Made by a program: the position numbers and the translations under genes | DNA from: Euborellia annulipes | Taxonomy: Eukaryota; Arthropoda; Insecta; Dermaptera; Anisolabididae | Assembly (NCBI GenBank): GCA_023213315.1 | Contig: JAKCPI010005063.1 | Span: 1 to 64,000 of the forward strand | Direction: 5' to 3' | Length of the DNA: 64,000 nucleotides | Notes under the pieces: generated by a model | Told to the model about the DNA's origin: nothing | Database searches by the model: none | The model's input: the letters and a program-made list of their open reading frames with translations, nothing else | Shown: positions 32,899 to 44,108 of the stretch, in pieces | Layout of the letters: every line of letters begins with the position of its first letter | Numbering within the stretch: the first letter of the stretch is position 1

Positions 32899-32947
32899 TC
32901 TAAATTCTGAAGAAGACCACAGAATGAGTGGTCGAAACGTAATTTCT
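32899..32947 (+). ncRNA. Hammerhead-ribozyme-like motif with strong stem II
   Basis: CTGAAGA at 32907, one A, then GACCAC/GTGGTC 6-bp stem II with an AGAATGA loop, then GAAACGTA. Stem I can form from AAAT before the core and ATTT after the cleavage position (TA). It is the best-paired example in the window. Confidence 0.65.
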
Positions 32948-33097
32948 ACAAAGAAACCATAGTTAAATTAAACCGGAGAACAATTAATTAATTCTTGATT
33001 TGAATCATTTCACTCTGATAAATTTTAACAGGAATTTAATCATCTACCAAATAAAGACCATTTTAATAGAAGGCATTGTTATAATGTCCCTATCCTC

Positions 33098-33212
33098 AGG
33101 CGTAGAACATTATCCAAAAGCCAAGGGTTCGCATCCCGTCCCAGGTGAAGAATTTTTGACGGAGTCTAAATGGTCTCAGATGCCGAAAAAAGACATTAAA
33201 CAAATTTAAAAA
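33098..33212 (+). repeat. tRNA-derived SINE with 15-bp imperfect TSD
   Basis: The B box AGGGTTCGCATCCCGTCC is followed by GGAGTCTAAATGGTCTCAG, TGCCGAAAAAAGAC and an A-rich tail. AATGTCCCTATCCTC (33083-33097) and AATGTCACTACCCTC (33213-33227) flank it, 13 of 15 identical. The A-box part is shortened. Confidence 0.78.
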
Positions 33213-33269
33213 AATGTCACTACCCTCCGTGGTCCAGAGATGTTGACAAATGTCATTATTGATAACCTA

Positions 33270-33350
33270 AAAAACTAAGGGGAGTGAGTTTGGATGCCAA
33301 GCAATCCGATGAATTCATTTAAACCATTTGGATGCCAAATGGTATATATA
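33270..33350. repeat. SINE tail-type fragment
   Basis: GAATTCATTTAAACCATTTG and GATGCCAAATGG are shared with 49240-49285 and 60610-60650. Confidence 0.5.
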
Positions 33351-33418
33351 AATATGATAGATTTTGATAGGACAGGTTCAGCCAAATAAAAAGCCTTTAT
33401 ATGCTTCTCAACTCCGAA

Positions 33419-33453
33419 GACGTTTCGGGATATATTTAATGTCTCATCATCAG
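33419..33453 (-). ncRNA. Hammerhead-like motif (left arm)
   Basis: The minus strand has CTGATGA, T, GAGACATTAAATATATCCC, GAAACGTC. Stem II has weakened relative to the right arm (CCC replaces CTC). Confidence 0.55.
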
Positions 33454-33496
33454 TGAAAATTAGCATAAAGGTAGTCATTAATATACAGAATATGTA

Positions 33497-33708
33497 CAGT
33501 GAGGGACAATACTAAGTCCCACCCATGCTTTTTCTACATGTGATTATTTCATTGTTTAAAAAAAAAATTATTATATATTTTTTAATGAAAACTTTCATGG
33601 TTCAAACCTAGAAAATTTTCTATAAAGATTTTCATTTTCTTTAATAAAAACAATGAAATAATCACAAGTAGAAAACGTATGGGTGGGACTTAATATTGAC
33701 TCTCACTG
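33497..33708. mobile_element. Tc1/mariner-type MITE, TA target
   Basis: The ends CAGTGAGGGACAATACTAAG and the inverted CTCACTG enclose 212 bp made mainly of two arms reaching TTATTTCATTG. TA lies directly outside both ends. Confidence 0.85.
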
Positions 33709-33830
33709 TACATATAAATTTCATATAATGAATAGGCCTCGAAGCTTCATGAGAGGAAATTTTCTCAATATCCTCAGATATTGAGAAATTTTCTTTTCTA
33801 ATTTTCGATATAAGCACGGACTGATGATGA

Positions 33831-33855
33831 GACATTAAATATATCTCGAAACGTC
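33831..33855 (+). ncRNA. Hammerhead-ribozyme-like motif (right arm)
   Basis: CTGATGA, T, GAGA-loop-TCTC, GAAACGTC. All core bases and the GTC triplet are present. Stem II is 4 bp with a 9-base loop. Confidence 0.62.
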
Positions 33856-33905
33856 TCCGGAGTTGAGAAGCATATAAAGGCTTTTTATTTGGCTGAACCT
33901 GCCCT

Positions 33906-34422
33906 ATCAAAATCTAATACATTCACAGCCACCAAATCTCATTTAAATTAATATGCCTGGACCCTCCCTCCCCAAAATATATATCGTAATTAATGTAAGT
34001 ATTGTTTAAAATCGAAAAGACTAAAAAAAAAATGTTTTTATTCTTGGGATTAAATTCCTCTCATTCTTTTTTTTTAGAGGAACAAGAACAAGAACCTTGA
34101 GAAGAAAGAGGAAAAGCATAATAATAATAATTTGGTTAATAACCGTGTATGAATTCTAATTGTCTTAGGCATATAAAACGCCCTGGTGAAATGGCAGAGG
34201 ACAAACAGACAGACAGACGGTGTGGTGTGTCTTATTGTATTTTCCTGATGAGCCTCTCCACAAATACGTGCCAACTGATTAGCATAATAACACTAGGCTT
34301 TTGCATGCGAATTATTCATTGATTTGTCAAAATAAAAAATAAGAATTTTTTTCTTTTTTAGGAAAAAAATGAAAAATTTATGTGGAAACAGTATTTAATA
34401 TTTTCAATGAGATACTAGCTGA
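33906..34422. other. Unassigned DNA
   Basis: It contains GACAGACAGACGG near 34210 and A+T-rich runs. No gene is seen. Confidence 0.55.
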
Positions 34423-34499
34423 TATGTTTAGACTTGGTGTATTATTTCAACAATAAAAAATGTTTTTATTGATAAAATAATACACCAAGTCTAAACATA
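34423..34499. repeat. 77-bp perfect-type hairpin
   Basis: TATGTTTAGACTTGGTGTAT and TTATT are mirrored by AATAATACACCAAGTCTAAA. The loop is about 20 bp. A diverged fragment with GATGAAATAATTAACGC lies at 41148. Confidence 0.85.
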
Positions 34500-34524
34500 A
34501 CACCTTTTTAAGCCTGAAGAAAAT

Positions 34525-34990
34525 AAGCTTCGAGGTTGAAATTTTATATTTAGGTTAGGCACCCAGTGAAGCGTGAAAATAAGCTTTTGAACAAAATCGG
34601 CCAAGAAGTAGCTACTAGTGTTTTACTGAAGTACTTTTTCAATTTTTCTTTAAATTGGCTTTAACGATTTTGATTAAAATTCATAAATAAACTATTTTTT
34701 ATATGCCCTTTAAAAAGTATATCAGTAAAATTGTTCGTGTTTGAAGTACACTTCTCTGATGTAGAATTTCAGATTTTTCAAATTCATTTTTCGGCTCTTC
34801 CTTCCATTGAGCCAATGTTAATTCTCCTTTGGAACATTGGAACATTTTACACATTTAAAAAATTTTTTTTCGAATTTTTATGAAATTTTGTAATTATTTA
34901 GGATTCTCTATTGTGTATAAAATATCCAAATATGAGATTAAAATTTTGAAAAATAATCATAGTTCATTTCAAGCAGTCAAAATTTAAAAT
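34525..34990 (+). repeat. R1 copy, long subfamily, both ends missing
   Basis: Starting at GCTTCGAGGTTGAAATTTTA, it runs through the extra segment GTGTATAAAATATCCAAATA shared with 12343-13085. Confidence 0.85.
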
Positions 34991-35024
34991 ACAGAAAGCT
35001 TATGGCAATTTTAAATCAATTGAC

Positions 35025-35619
35025 TTTTTACTTTCCTTTACCTTTATATATGTTAATATAGAGAGAGAGAAAGTATTGCGATCATGTCAAAAATTAAATA
35101 AATGTCGAGATTTTGATGGATATACCCGTTTTGAAGTCCCCTCAAGAACGAAAAGAGCTAGGAAACTGAAATTTTGTTTAATTTAGGCATCCCCTTGGAA
35201 CGTGCCACGAAGCTTTTGATTAAAATCTGCCAAAGAGTACTAGTACTTTATTGTTGTACTTTTTCAGTTTTTTTCGATTTTCTCAAAATTCGCTCCAACG
35301 ATTTTGTTTAAAATTCATAAATCAATTATTTTTTAAAAGCTCTTTAAAATGTATATTCTAATTTTGCTATTGAAATCTTATGAAGACCACTTTACTCTTG
35401 TATTTCATAGGAAAGATAGGAGAAATGGTTGCCATGGTAACAAAATATAAATAAATATTTTCGCATGTTTATAAATTTTACATCTTGAATTCAGATGTAC
35501 CGTACAGGCGGAAACTAAATATATGTCGACACAAAAAATCTGGTATGACAAGCATAAATACCTTCGGAAATCTAAAGTTGTGTGCTGTGCGACTAGTCAC
35601 ACCATATATTTTTTTTTTA
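35025..35619 (+). repeat. R1 copy, near full length
   Basis: TTTTTACTTTCCTTTACC starts it. Core landmarks are intact, including GGTTGCCATGGTAACA. The hairpin ends GACTAGTCACACCATAT with a mutated terminus. Confidence 0.9.
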
Positions 35620-35627
35620 CTTATGAA

Positions 35628-35703
35628 ATGCAAGTGGTAGTTAGGAACTAAGGTGCTATGGGAAACTAAATATATCTCGACACAGTCACACTAGATTTTT
35701 TAA
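35628..35703 (+). repeat. R1 3' fragment
   Basis: CTATGGGAAACTAAATATAT and CTCGACACAGTCACACTAG join the body directly to the outer half of the hairpin. The inner hairpin is deleted. Confidence 0.75.
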
Positions 35704-37511
35704 ATTTGCTTTTTAATTTTATATAGGCGATAGAGCAAATTCGATTTTTGTACCTCAAACTCGAAATGCCTTGCATTTCGGTTGCTCATAAGCCTAGAAA
35801 ATTTGGAATTTGGATAACATCGCGTTTGATCAAGAAAAAGGCGACTATCAACAAGACTCAACATATTTATCAAAAATCATTTAATCAAAAATTCAATAGA
35901 TGCTCTACTTATTGAAATTTATTTGAATGTGAATTCACTTCTGAATTCAATTCTTGAATTTGTCTACTTTTCTGTCTTACATTATTTCATTTTGAGGAAA
36001 TGAATTCCTCCCTTTCTCTCTTTTATGGTAATAATATTAATAGAATCGTTTGACTAATAGATTCAAATGAGAGACGAGAGTCAGGTGCATATGTGACTGT
36101 CTTGGGACTGACTGCTGCATATGTATTGACACGATTGCACAGGGCATGTGAATGTGTGTCTGTGCACAAAGTGCACTATACTGCAGCCCACGTCACGCCC
36201 TTCATTTGCATAAGTGTATGTGTGGCACTCACTCACACCGTTGCATGCTCTAGAAAAAATAAATAAAGATGGTATCAGTATAATGCAAATGCAACGACTA
36301 ACATGTTTAACGCCCTTCTTTTTTTTTTCTCGTCATGGGAAAATTAATAAAAAAAATCTGGTGGTGCAACAAAATACAACAAATGAAAATTTTTTAGCTT
36401 TCACTGTACGTAGTACTAAGGGAGAAAGTTTATGCAGATATTTCGGTGTCCGTCCGTCTGTCCGTACGAATAAAATCACTTGAACGCCGGTCGTAGAAAA
36501 ATTAGCATCAAAAACTGGTTCAGGGAAAAATACGTTTTAATCCCTAGCACTTCCGGTTTTTTAAAAAATGTTCCCTTCCATTTGTTTACATTTTAATTTT
36601 TTGTTTACATTCATCAGAACGTAAACGAATTTTTCTTAAATATGGAGAAATAACCTCTTTTAATTTCTCATTTTTATGGCAGTTGTATATTTTGACGCGC
36701 CACGAGTTACGTCACCATCATAAACATCTATCAGGTCACGTAACTTTTTTTTTACGATTATAGGGTCATGTGACACATCGATTCACATCAATTTTTCATT
36801 TCAAATCGAAAGAAATGTGTCATAACGTTCAGCCACCAAATAAAATGTTTATTTACTATTAAACAAGAAAATCCACGGTGAGAGCGCCACTTTGAATTTA
36901 CTACTGTAAATTCTTTCTTACTTTTTTAGTTACACAAATGTGCTATATCTCTAAGTCTTATATAATTTTATTATCAAATCATATTCTTAAGAGAGGCTTA
37001 TTTCTTAAATAATTAAACAATTCTTAAACAAAATAAAAAATGATGGTGTAAAAATACAGCGGAGAGAGAGATTTTGCCACCGGGCTCTTTCATTTAATTT
37101 AAGTTAAAAAAAAATCTTGAGAGAGAGAGAGAGAAAAAAAGGAGAGCGAAAAAAACCTTATATTAAACAAAACAAAACAAGACAAAAAAAAAGAGAGAAA
37201 AAGAATATTATTATTTTATATACTTTCTATTTGAGATGCCAACAAGCGGAAAATGGAAGTCCTTTTTATGCATGTATTATTTCAACAAAAGAAAAAAAAT
37301 ATCATTTAAGGACAAATGCAAAGAATGAACTTGAAAAGCCAAGTTAATTTTTTTTAATATTAATGTCATCTAAAATAAAAGTGACTAACAGCACAGCCTA
37401 TTACTTTATGATTACCGTAGGAACTGTCGCACCAAATTTTACACGAGCATTTTTAAATTTTTATTTAAATAAAAATATCATATCGCCTAATCTGGCGTGA
37501 TGAAAAGCCAG
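35704..37511. other. Unassigned DNA with a possible regulatory block
   Basis: The part 36050-36250 is unique, with CATATG E-boxes, ATTTGCATAAG (octamer-like), CCCACGTCACGCCC and a GTGAATGTGTGTCTGTGCAC run. An (AG)n-rich part lies at 37115-37200. No coding exon is recognised. Confidence 0.45.
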
Positions 37512-37519
37512 TTCTTGCA

Positions 37520-37743
37520 TATGGGCGTAGCTAGAGAATTCGGCTGGGGGGGGGGGCATGGGACCAGCCATCCTCGCTGGGGGGGGGGGGCATAGGACCA
37601 GTCATCCTCCGGGGGGGGGGCAGGAAGGCCCCATATTTTCTCAATTTTTCTTGGGGCGGGGAGCTTTCTGAAGGGAGGGGGCACGAGCCTTCTGGGGGGG
37701 CCGGTCTCCCCCCCCCCCCGGCACCCCTCTAGTTACGCCATTG
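37520..37743. mobile_element. hAT-type MITE with 8-bp TSD TTCTTGCA
   Basis: The ends TATGGGCGTAGCTAGAG and CTCTAGTTACGCCATTG enclose 224 bp with long G and C runs. TTCTTGCA flanks at 37512-37519 and 37744-37751. It is a close relative of 15989-16164, with an internal duplication of GGGACCAGCCATCCTC. Confidence 0.88.
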
Positions 37744-38055
37744 TTCTTGCAGTGAAAAAAGGAGTAATTTAAGAAAACAAAGTTTTATTACAGATTATTT
37801 CAAGAGATAAATATGTAATTTTGCATTATATTAAATGTTTCGGATAAATCGGCATTTTCAGAATCCGGCATAGGGCCGGTCTCGTTTAGTCCGGATTAGC
37901 AAAACTCTACTACTCACACTAAATTTATTTGTATCGACATAAATAAATGAGTAAACACATGAGGGATCATCACTTAAAAGTGATGTCCACTATTATCAAC
38001 CTGAAATTTTGAAATAAAAAATTTTTTTTTCTCTAAATACACTCTAGTCTACATG
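37744..38055. other. Unassigned DNA
   Basis: No gene or repeat family is recognised. Confidence 0.5.
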
Positions 38056-38760
38056 TCGTCGGTCAGTACAAGACCAGTCTAACTCCAAAAATGCAATTTT
38101 GAATTGTTTTTCCACAAATTATCTCTACTATCTTTGTGCAAGTCTGTTTCTTAAACAACTTAGTGGATCATCCCTAGATTCTTCTTCTTATTCTTCTTTC
38201 TTTGCCTTAATCCCGCGGTGCGGGGTCGGCGGAGGTGTTCATGGGTTTTTTGAGACTGGGAACGAAAAGAACGGCCCGTCGCATGTTGAAAAGAGGAAGG
38301 AAGAGACAGACATGCAAAGAATAGAAAGACTGCCAGTCACAGCTCGGGTAGCTCGTGGTCGCCATCCATGTACTCACAAGATGTGAGCCCCTGAGCATTA
38401 AACGACTTTGCCAACTCAGCCAACTTTGATCATCCCTAGATTGAACATGGGTAAATGTATTTGTGGAGCGGGGACCTTCAACTCTTTAAAAAACATGAAA
38501 TATTTCGTTGGGTGCAAAAAAGGATCATCTTGGAGTTTTACCCATAAATTACTCAAAAAATATTAATAATAATAATGGTATTGAGAGTGGAATAAAACCT
38601 TTGGAAATTTATAGCAGAGTGCTATGATTGTGAGATGATTCGGGCAAAATTTCAGCAACGGTTTTGGACGGAAAGGAAAAGCAGAAACTTTAATCGGCTC
38701 TCCTGAAAAATCGCTTCTTTTTTTTTGAGTTAGACCGGTCTTGTACTGGACCGACGATGT
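38056..38760. mobile_element. Inverted-repeat element hosting a SINE
   Basis: CGTCGGTCAGTACAAGACCA and GTCTAACTC at the left are mirrored by GAGTTAGACCGGTCTTGTAC and TGGACCGACG at the right. Without the 262 bp added by the SINE and its duplication, it is about 440 bp. It has no visible ORF. Superfamily unknown. Confidence 0.65.
38181..38427 (-). repeat. SINE family G, full length, 15-bp TSD
   Basis: Exact GATCATCCCTAGATT lies at both 38166-38180 and 38428-38442. On the minus strand the head TTGGCTGAGTTGGCAAAGTC fits an RNA polymerase III A box. The body has CATGGATGGCGACCACG and CTTTTCAACATGC. The tail is GAAGAATAAGAAGAAG. This is an intact retroposed unit of 247 bp. Confidence 0.9.
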
Positions 38761-40074
38761 AATCCTACTCCCATTTGACCTGCACTGCTGTTAATACGAT
38801 TTAAATAAGGGATATATTAATACTACATATATCTTCCCTCTAATTAAATCGCAAAAATTAATCAACTTTTTTCTTAATCACATTTTTAATCTCTTTCTTT
38901 TGAGATATTGTTGTTGCCAGCGAAAAAAAGAGATTTCACTTCTCTTGATATCCATTTAATTATTTTATCCTTATTTAATTTTGAGAAAGAAAGAAATTAA
39001 AAAAATTAAAAAAGAAAAAGCCTTTTTAATTTTTTTAAAATTAAAACTTCCAAAAAATTTCATTATGATTGATTGAAATGAAGAAAGAAAGAAAAAAAAA
39101 TTAGTGGGAGGTTCTTTGAATTGCTGAGCTGCAAAAATATAATCGCAAGTTAACTGGAATTAAGCGAGTTGTCTGCTGCTGGAATGTCCTGATTAAAAAC
39201 AACCACCCTCTATTCTGTGGCATGTGAAGCATTCAACTTCGTTTATTCTATGATGACCTCTCTTCCTCTTTCTTTTTATTATTTTTTTTTATTATACAAT
39301 AATATATTTCTTAAAATGTCTGCACTTTTATTAATAGAGATAGGGTAGTAAGAGAGAGAGAGAGAGTTGCTTTATTGCTTGGGAGTACTAAAAAAATTGC
39401 ATTTTTTTAGTGCAGTTTTTTTTATGTGAAATTATTTAATCTAAAATTGAAGACTCATGAGTTCGAATTTTTTTTTATTTCTAATAATAAAAGAGTGTTT
39501 TAATATATATCCAGTACGAGATTCTAATTTAACCAGCCGCGCCACCCACCTTCGGCGGGCGCCGAGCCCGGGTTTTGACGGCTCCCACAAATGTAAATAA
39601 ATTTTTGATCTTAATATGAAAATCTTATCTTAATATAAATAATAAGATTTAATATTATGTCTGTTCGTTTCGTTTGCCGTTGTAGCATAATTTACACATT
39701 TTACCCTCCATTTTGTTCGTTTTTTTGTACGCTAGGTGAACACTTGCAAAACTTGCATGCACTTTTTCACAAAAATAGCGAGCACTTTTTACCATGGCAA
39801 GTGAAACGAACAAACATATTATTAATAATTATTAAATTGAAATATTTTTATATTAGAATAGGAGAGTTTTTCATTAGCATTCACTGATAATGCAAATAAT
39901 ACGTAAATGTCTTCTCGTTTCTAACATCACACACTGACAATTGCAAAGAATACTTAAAAGTATTCTCATTTTAAAAGAAATAAAAGTAAATAACTAGAAA
40001 ATATTAGTAAACTAACATTTACTAATATTTCAAAGAATACATAAATATCTTTTCATTTGTAATAACTTTATACA
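38761..40074. other. Unassigned DNA
   Basis: (AG)n lies at 39352-39366. A GC-rich island, GCGCCACCCACCTTCGGCGG, lies at 39539. The rest is A+T-rich. No gene is seen. Confidence 0.5.
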
Positions 40075-40505
40075 TCCCCGTTTATTTACCCGAGGTGCTT
40101 TCGTGCACGAAGACACACACCTCAAACCCAACCGGCCTCTGGCCTTAGCCATCTACCGGCACCCCGTGAAGTTACATTATTTCCTATCTCTAACTTCTCC
40201 TCCTGCTTTCGTCAGCTAGCTAGTGACCTAATCCTTATTTCTGGTTCCAACCGGCTCTTTATATCCAACCTCTTCTATGCTCGGGAGGATGTCCTAGTTT
40301 GAGGAGGGCTCCCTCAGCACCGGCGTGTAGCCTGCTCCTTTTGAAGAATCCATCACTGAGAGGGAACCTTCTTTACTTCCCTTCCACAGGACGGGATGTC
40401 ACAGAAACTCCCTCTCCTCGTAGAGTTGCCTGGGGGCTATTGTGGTCAGATCCAATATTCCAATCCAATAGCCTGTTTGAGGATTTGTTTACATTAAATA
40501 ATTAT
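40075..40505. other. GC-richer segment, possible retrotransposon UTR
   Basis: About half G+C, against about 30% around it. It contains CCGAGGTGCTTTCGTGCACG, a palindrome at GTGCACGAA, and CCACAGGACGGGATGTCACA. Frames are short with no domain. It might be a fragment of a retroelement leader, or an exon-bearing stretch. Confidence 0.3.
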
Positions 40506-40511
40506 TTTTAT

Positions 40512-40600
40512 TTAATAAAAAATCTCGCAAACCCAGGGTTTGAAAAGAGATCTTCTTAGTAGAAGCCGACACCCTAGCCCACTTCACCAGCTAGTCTCCG
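40512..40600 (-). repeat. tRNA-derived SINE head
   Basis: On the minus strand TAGCTGGTGAAGTGGGCTAG gives an A box and TTCAAACCCTGGG a B box 35 bp later. It lies directly beside the GC-richer segment. Confidence 0.65.
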
Positions 40601-42534
40601 TATTTAATTTTAATACAGATAACTCTCAACATATTAGCTATTTTTGTTCTTGAGTTATTTTAGTTATAAATCATTTTGCGATACCCTTTTGGATTCTTAC
40701 GATACTTTTTTGGAATCATGGGGACTCAAAACGTGTATTTTTTTACATATATTTCATATGTAATGAGAATATTTACTATACCAGTCAGTGATTTATTTAC
40801 CATAAAAGGAAGAAAATGTTTATCATATGGGATTCAAATTTTTATCCTTCGCTTTATTTTTCCTCTCTCTCTCTTGCACTCTAATTTCGAAATTCAATGA
40901 ATAAATAATTAATGAAATGCAAATCTGACGGATGAGAAAGAAAGAGAAGGAGAAAAGATTCATCTCCTTCTCTTCCTGTTATCATCTGCTGATCTTTCAG
41001 CCTGTCATCGGCTACAGGACACAAATATTTACGTACGATTTGGAACCCTTAGTTGTGAATATTTAATATACCCCTTCATAAGCGCTTAACGGTGTTTTGA
41101 AATCTCTAAGATTATCAACTTTGAAAAATACAATATTTTTTTTTATTGATGAAATAATTAACGCATCGCGTATGTCTAATAACACAAATATGATTGAATC
41201 GAGTTAGTTATCCATCCAAATATGAACGTAATAATAAACTCCAATTGGGATTAGAATAAACTTTGCAAATTGAGTTCTATTTTTCGGTATTAATTATTCA
41301 GGTGATAATTAAGTTGTTGGTGATTGACTAAGGCAATCAAATGCATCAATTAGAGATAATTGAAGCTGGCTGTTGCATCCCACACACACACACACACACA
41401 CACATAGCGAGGAGGATGCAAATTAATCTGAGGCTCTATTCGATTTAAATTCTTTTATTTAAATATTTATATATTTTTTGTAATAAAATTTCCATTTCAA
41501 TCAATCTCTAATCCGAGACTTCCATTTTTTTATTATTACTATGTAGTAATTTAATTAATTTATTTATTTTAAATGTGAGTTTATAATTGAAAGGCCATTT
41601 TATGATAACCGTTAATTATTAATATATCTATTGGGGGTCCAGGCATGAGTTTATAATTTAACAATATTCAATAAAAATGGTTAAAAGTTGGACATGTTGC
41701 CTTTTCGAAATAATCAATTCATTTATTATGTTCAACATTTAATTTCCAAAAAAAAAAAAAAAGCTTAAGATGAGGATGACAGAAAGACAGAAAGAATTTT
41801 TTAAGATCCTAAAAGCGAATGCCATTATCATTTTGAAAATGAAATGAGAAAAAAAAACACTTTGTCTTAACGTCAACTCTAAGAAAACCCCTTAACTAAT
41901 AGGAGCTCTATTTTTTTTAAATATTTATAAGACCTTATACAAATTAAAAAAAAAAAAAAAAAAAACTTTGACCTACAAGATATTCTATTTAAGATGACAG
42001 GAAGACCAGTCACTCTCCTGTGGAAGATAATCCTTATAGGTCATAGGTTCTCAACGTAGGCGATAACGCCCCCTTGGGATCGTTTGAGATTTTCGGATGA
42101 GGGGGGGGCCTTAAAGACGCAGAGGGAATTAGGGGGCATTGAGATGGCGCAGAAGGGGCGTGGGTAGATTAAAAATATAGACCAAAAAAGGCAAAAAAAA
42201 ATTCGGTAATCACCTACTAAAGTAAAGTAAAACAAATCGTATATGTCCATCAAAATCTCAACAATGAAACTTGACACTTAATTTTTAATCATTTTTACTC
42301 AGGGAGAGGAAATCACTTCATCGGAGCAGTGAAATTATTAAATTTTTTTAATTGTTTGAATTTTTGACAAAATAAAACTTATTAACTAATACAGTGTCAT
42401 TATTTGTCAAATATTTCAATAAAACTATGTAGGCCTATGTATTTTTTCTGTTTTAATAAGATTTAAACTTTCGACCTTTGGTTCTCGTTGAAACATTTTT
42501 TAAATTAAAATTAAATATGCAAATTAAACACTAG
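40601..42534. other. Unassigned DNA with a CA microsatellite
   Basis: (CA)n lies at 41380-41404. Flanking 41330-41450 is unique, with paired ATCAAATGCATCAATTAG and GCAAATTAATC sites. A hAT-like end, GGTTCTCAACGTAGGCG, lies at 42046 with a G-rich tract after it. No gene is seen. Confidence 0.5.
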
Positions 42535-42720
42535 GTTATTTGTTTCAAAGGCTTTATTAATTAAAATAATTAACACTTGATACGTATTTCGACAATTCCT
42601 TGTCATCACCAGAAGTGATTACATTCTAATACATATGTCTGTATTTAACAAAGAATTGTAAAAATACGTATCAAGTGTTAATTTTTTTAATTAATAAAGC
42701 CTTTGAAACAAATAACTTAC
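42535..42720. mobile_element. Foldback with a hammerhead-like motif
   Basis: TTATTTGTTTCAAAGGCTTT at the left is mirrored near 42700. ACACTTGATACGTATTT recurs inverted at 42660. The same family without the partner arm lies at 55085-55155 and 58094-58140. Confidence 0.7.
42581..42612 (-). ncRNA. Hammerhead-like motif, one core change
   Basis: The minus strand has CTGGTGA, T, GACAAGGAATTGTC, GAAATACGT. One A of CTGANGA is G. Stem II GACAA/TTGTC is perfect. Confidence 0.5.
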
Positions 42721-42925
42721 CCACATAGCACTCAACCAAAAAACCCAACTCTCCGCCGCGGGGGGGGGGTGCTGTATGCCAAAATGGGGGTTGCCCCCCT
42801 TCTCATCTAAAATTTTCTGTTTTGTGTTGGGGGGGGGTAGTGTTTAATTTGTATATTTAATTTTTATTTTTTGAGTTCTTGATTTTTATGAAGAGAGAGA
42901 TCTAACAAGATCGAAAAGACAACAG

Positions 42926-43260
42926 GAAAAACAATCTGGTGTGACTGGTCGCACAGCACACAACATTCTCTTACCTTCGGTAATCGAAAGTTGTGTTCTG
43001 TGCTTGAAACACCAGATTTTTGTGTGCTTCAAACAATTTTGAGAATATACATTTTAAAGAACTACTAAAAAATAATTTATTTATGAATTTTATCGCTAGA
43101 GCGAATTTTACGAAAATCGAAAAAAATTGAAAAAGTGAATCAGTAAAGTACCAGTACTTATTGGCCGATTTTGTTCAAAAGCTTCGGGTTACATCCCAGA
43201 GGGTACCTAAATTAAATATAAAATTTCAATCTCGTAAATATAAAATTTCTTTATGAAATT
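42926..43260 (-). repeat. R1 copy, distal part missing
   Basis: The hairpin AACAATCTGGTGTGACTGGT to GAAACACCAGATTTTT is almost intact. The body then skips directly to TTTTGAGAATATACATTTTA and breaks near CTCGTAAATATAAAATTTC. Confidence 0.88.
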
Positions 43261-44031
43261 AATTTCCCAAAATATTCATTGAGTAAATTTTATTTTAAAA
43301 TTTCATCCCGGAAGTGGCCATAAAGATCTTAGGATAGACATACAAACAGACATTTAAAGATCCGTAAATAAATAAATAATCAACGAGTGGCATCAGTTTT
43401 ATCTTTGTTGTCGTTCTTTTTTTTTATTGTATTTTTATTGCATCTGAGAGAGAGGGAGTTTGCGTGCTACGTCATCACATCACATCACATTTTTTCCCTC
43501 TTCTCTTTTCAACATGCACATACACCACGACCACCCTTCCCCTTTTTTTTTAATATAATATAGGAGGTCAGTTGAATAGTTGACAACAAATTCTATGATA
43601 TTAACGCCATTTGTGGTGAAAGCACAATTTTTTTTGCCTTTTTTTTTTTTTTTTGTTGACCCGTTAGAATAATTTATTTCCATCTCGTATTTGTTTAACA
43701 TCAGCTGTATTTATGCATGGCGGAGTCATTTTCCATGCTTAATCACAGCTCAAAATCTCTAATGATTTATGCTCGTATGTAGATATATAGTCAGTCATAT
43801 ATATACAAACGCATTGCTAATATTGTTAGAAAACAACAATAATGATGATGATGATGATTTTTACTCTCTTACCGATATATAGTATAGACAATTGGTGCTT
43901 AAACAAATTTTACAATTTCCTGAATCAACCAATAAATCAAATCTTTTTGTCATGAAAAGAATAGTTTTTTAATTGCTATACTTTTGAAAATCAGGTAATT
44001 TAATCTTAAAAAAATTAAATTTCATATGAAA
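43261..44031. other. Unassigned A+T-rich DNA
   Basis: It includes ACATCACATCACATC, T-runs and (GAT)n near 43844. TTTTTACTCTCTTACCGATA at 43858 looks like an R1 outer end. No gene is seen. Confidence 0.5.
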
Positions 44032-44081
44032 AAATCTGGTGTGATTGGTCGCACAGCAGAACGGATTGCGTAACGCAATCT
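44032..44081. repeat. R1 half-hairpin
   Basis: AAAAATCTGGTGTGATTGGT and CGCACAGCA are followed by an unrelated GATTGCGTAACGCAATC palindrome. Confidence 0.7.
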
Positions 44082-44108
44082 ATCCTTCGTACATCAAATT
44101 ATACATTT

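Larger units (their letters stand above)
33355..33905. mobile_element. Inverted pair of hammerhead-bearing termini (Penelope-like remnant)
   Basis: The sequence from GGACAGGTTCAGCCAAATAA to CATCATCAG at 33370-33453 recurs inverted at 33831-33903. Each arm carries a hammerhead-like core. A TA-flanked MITE (33497-33708) sits between them. No reverse transcriptase is present. Confidence 0.65.

Noticed and set aside
37117..37347. Lys/Arg-rich 76-codon frame
   Set aside because: It is a translation of an (AG)n/(A)n tract.
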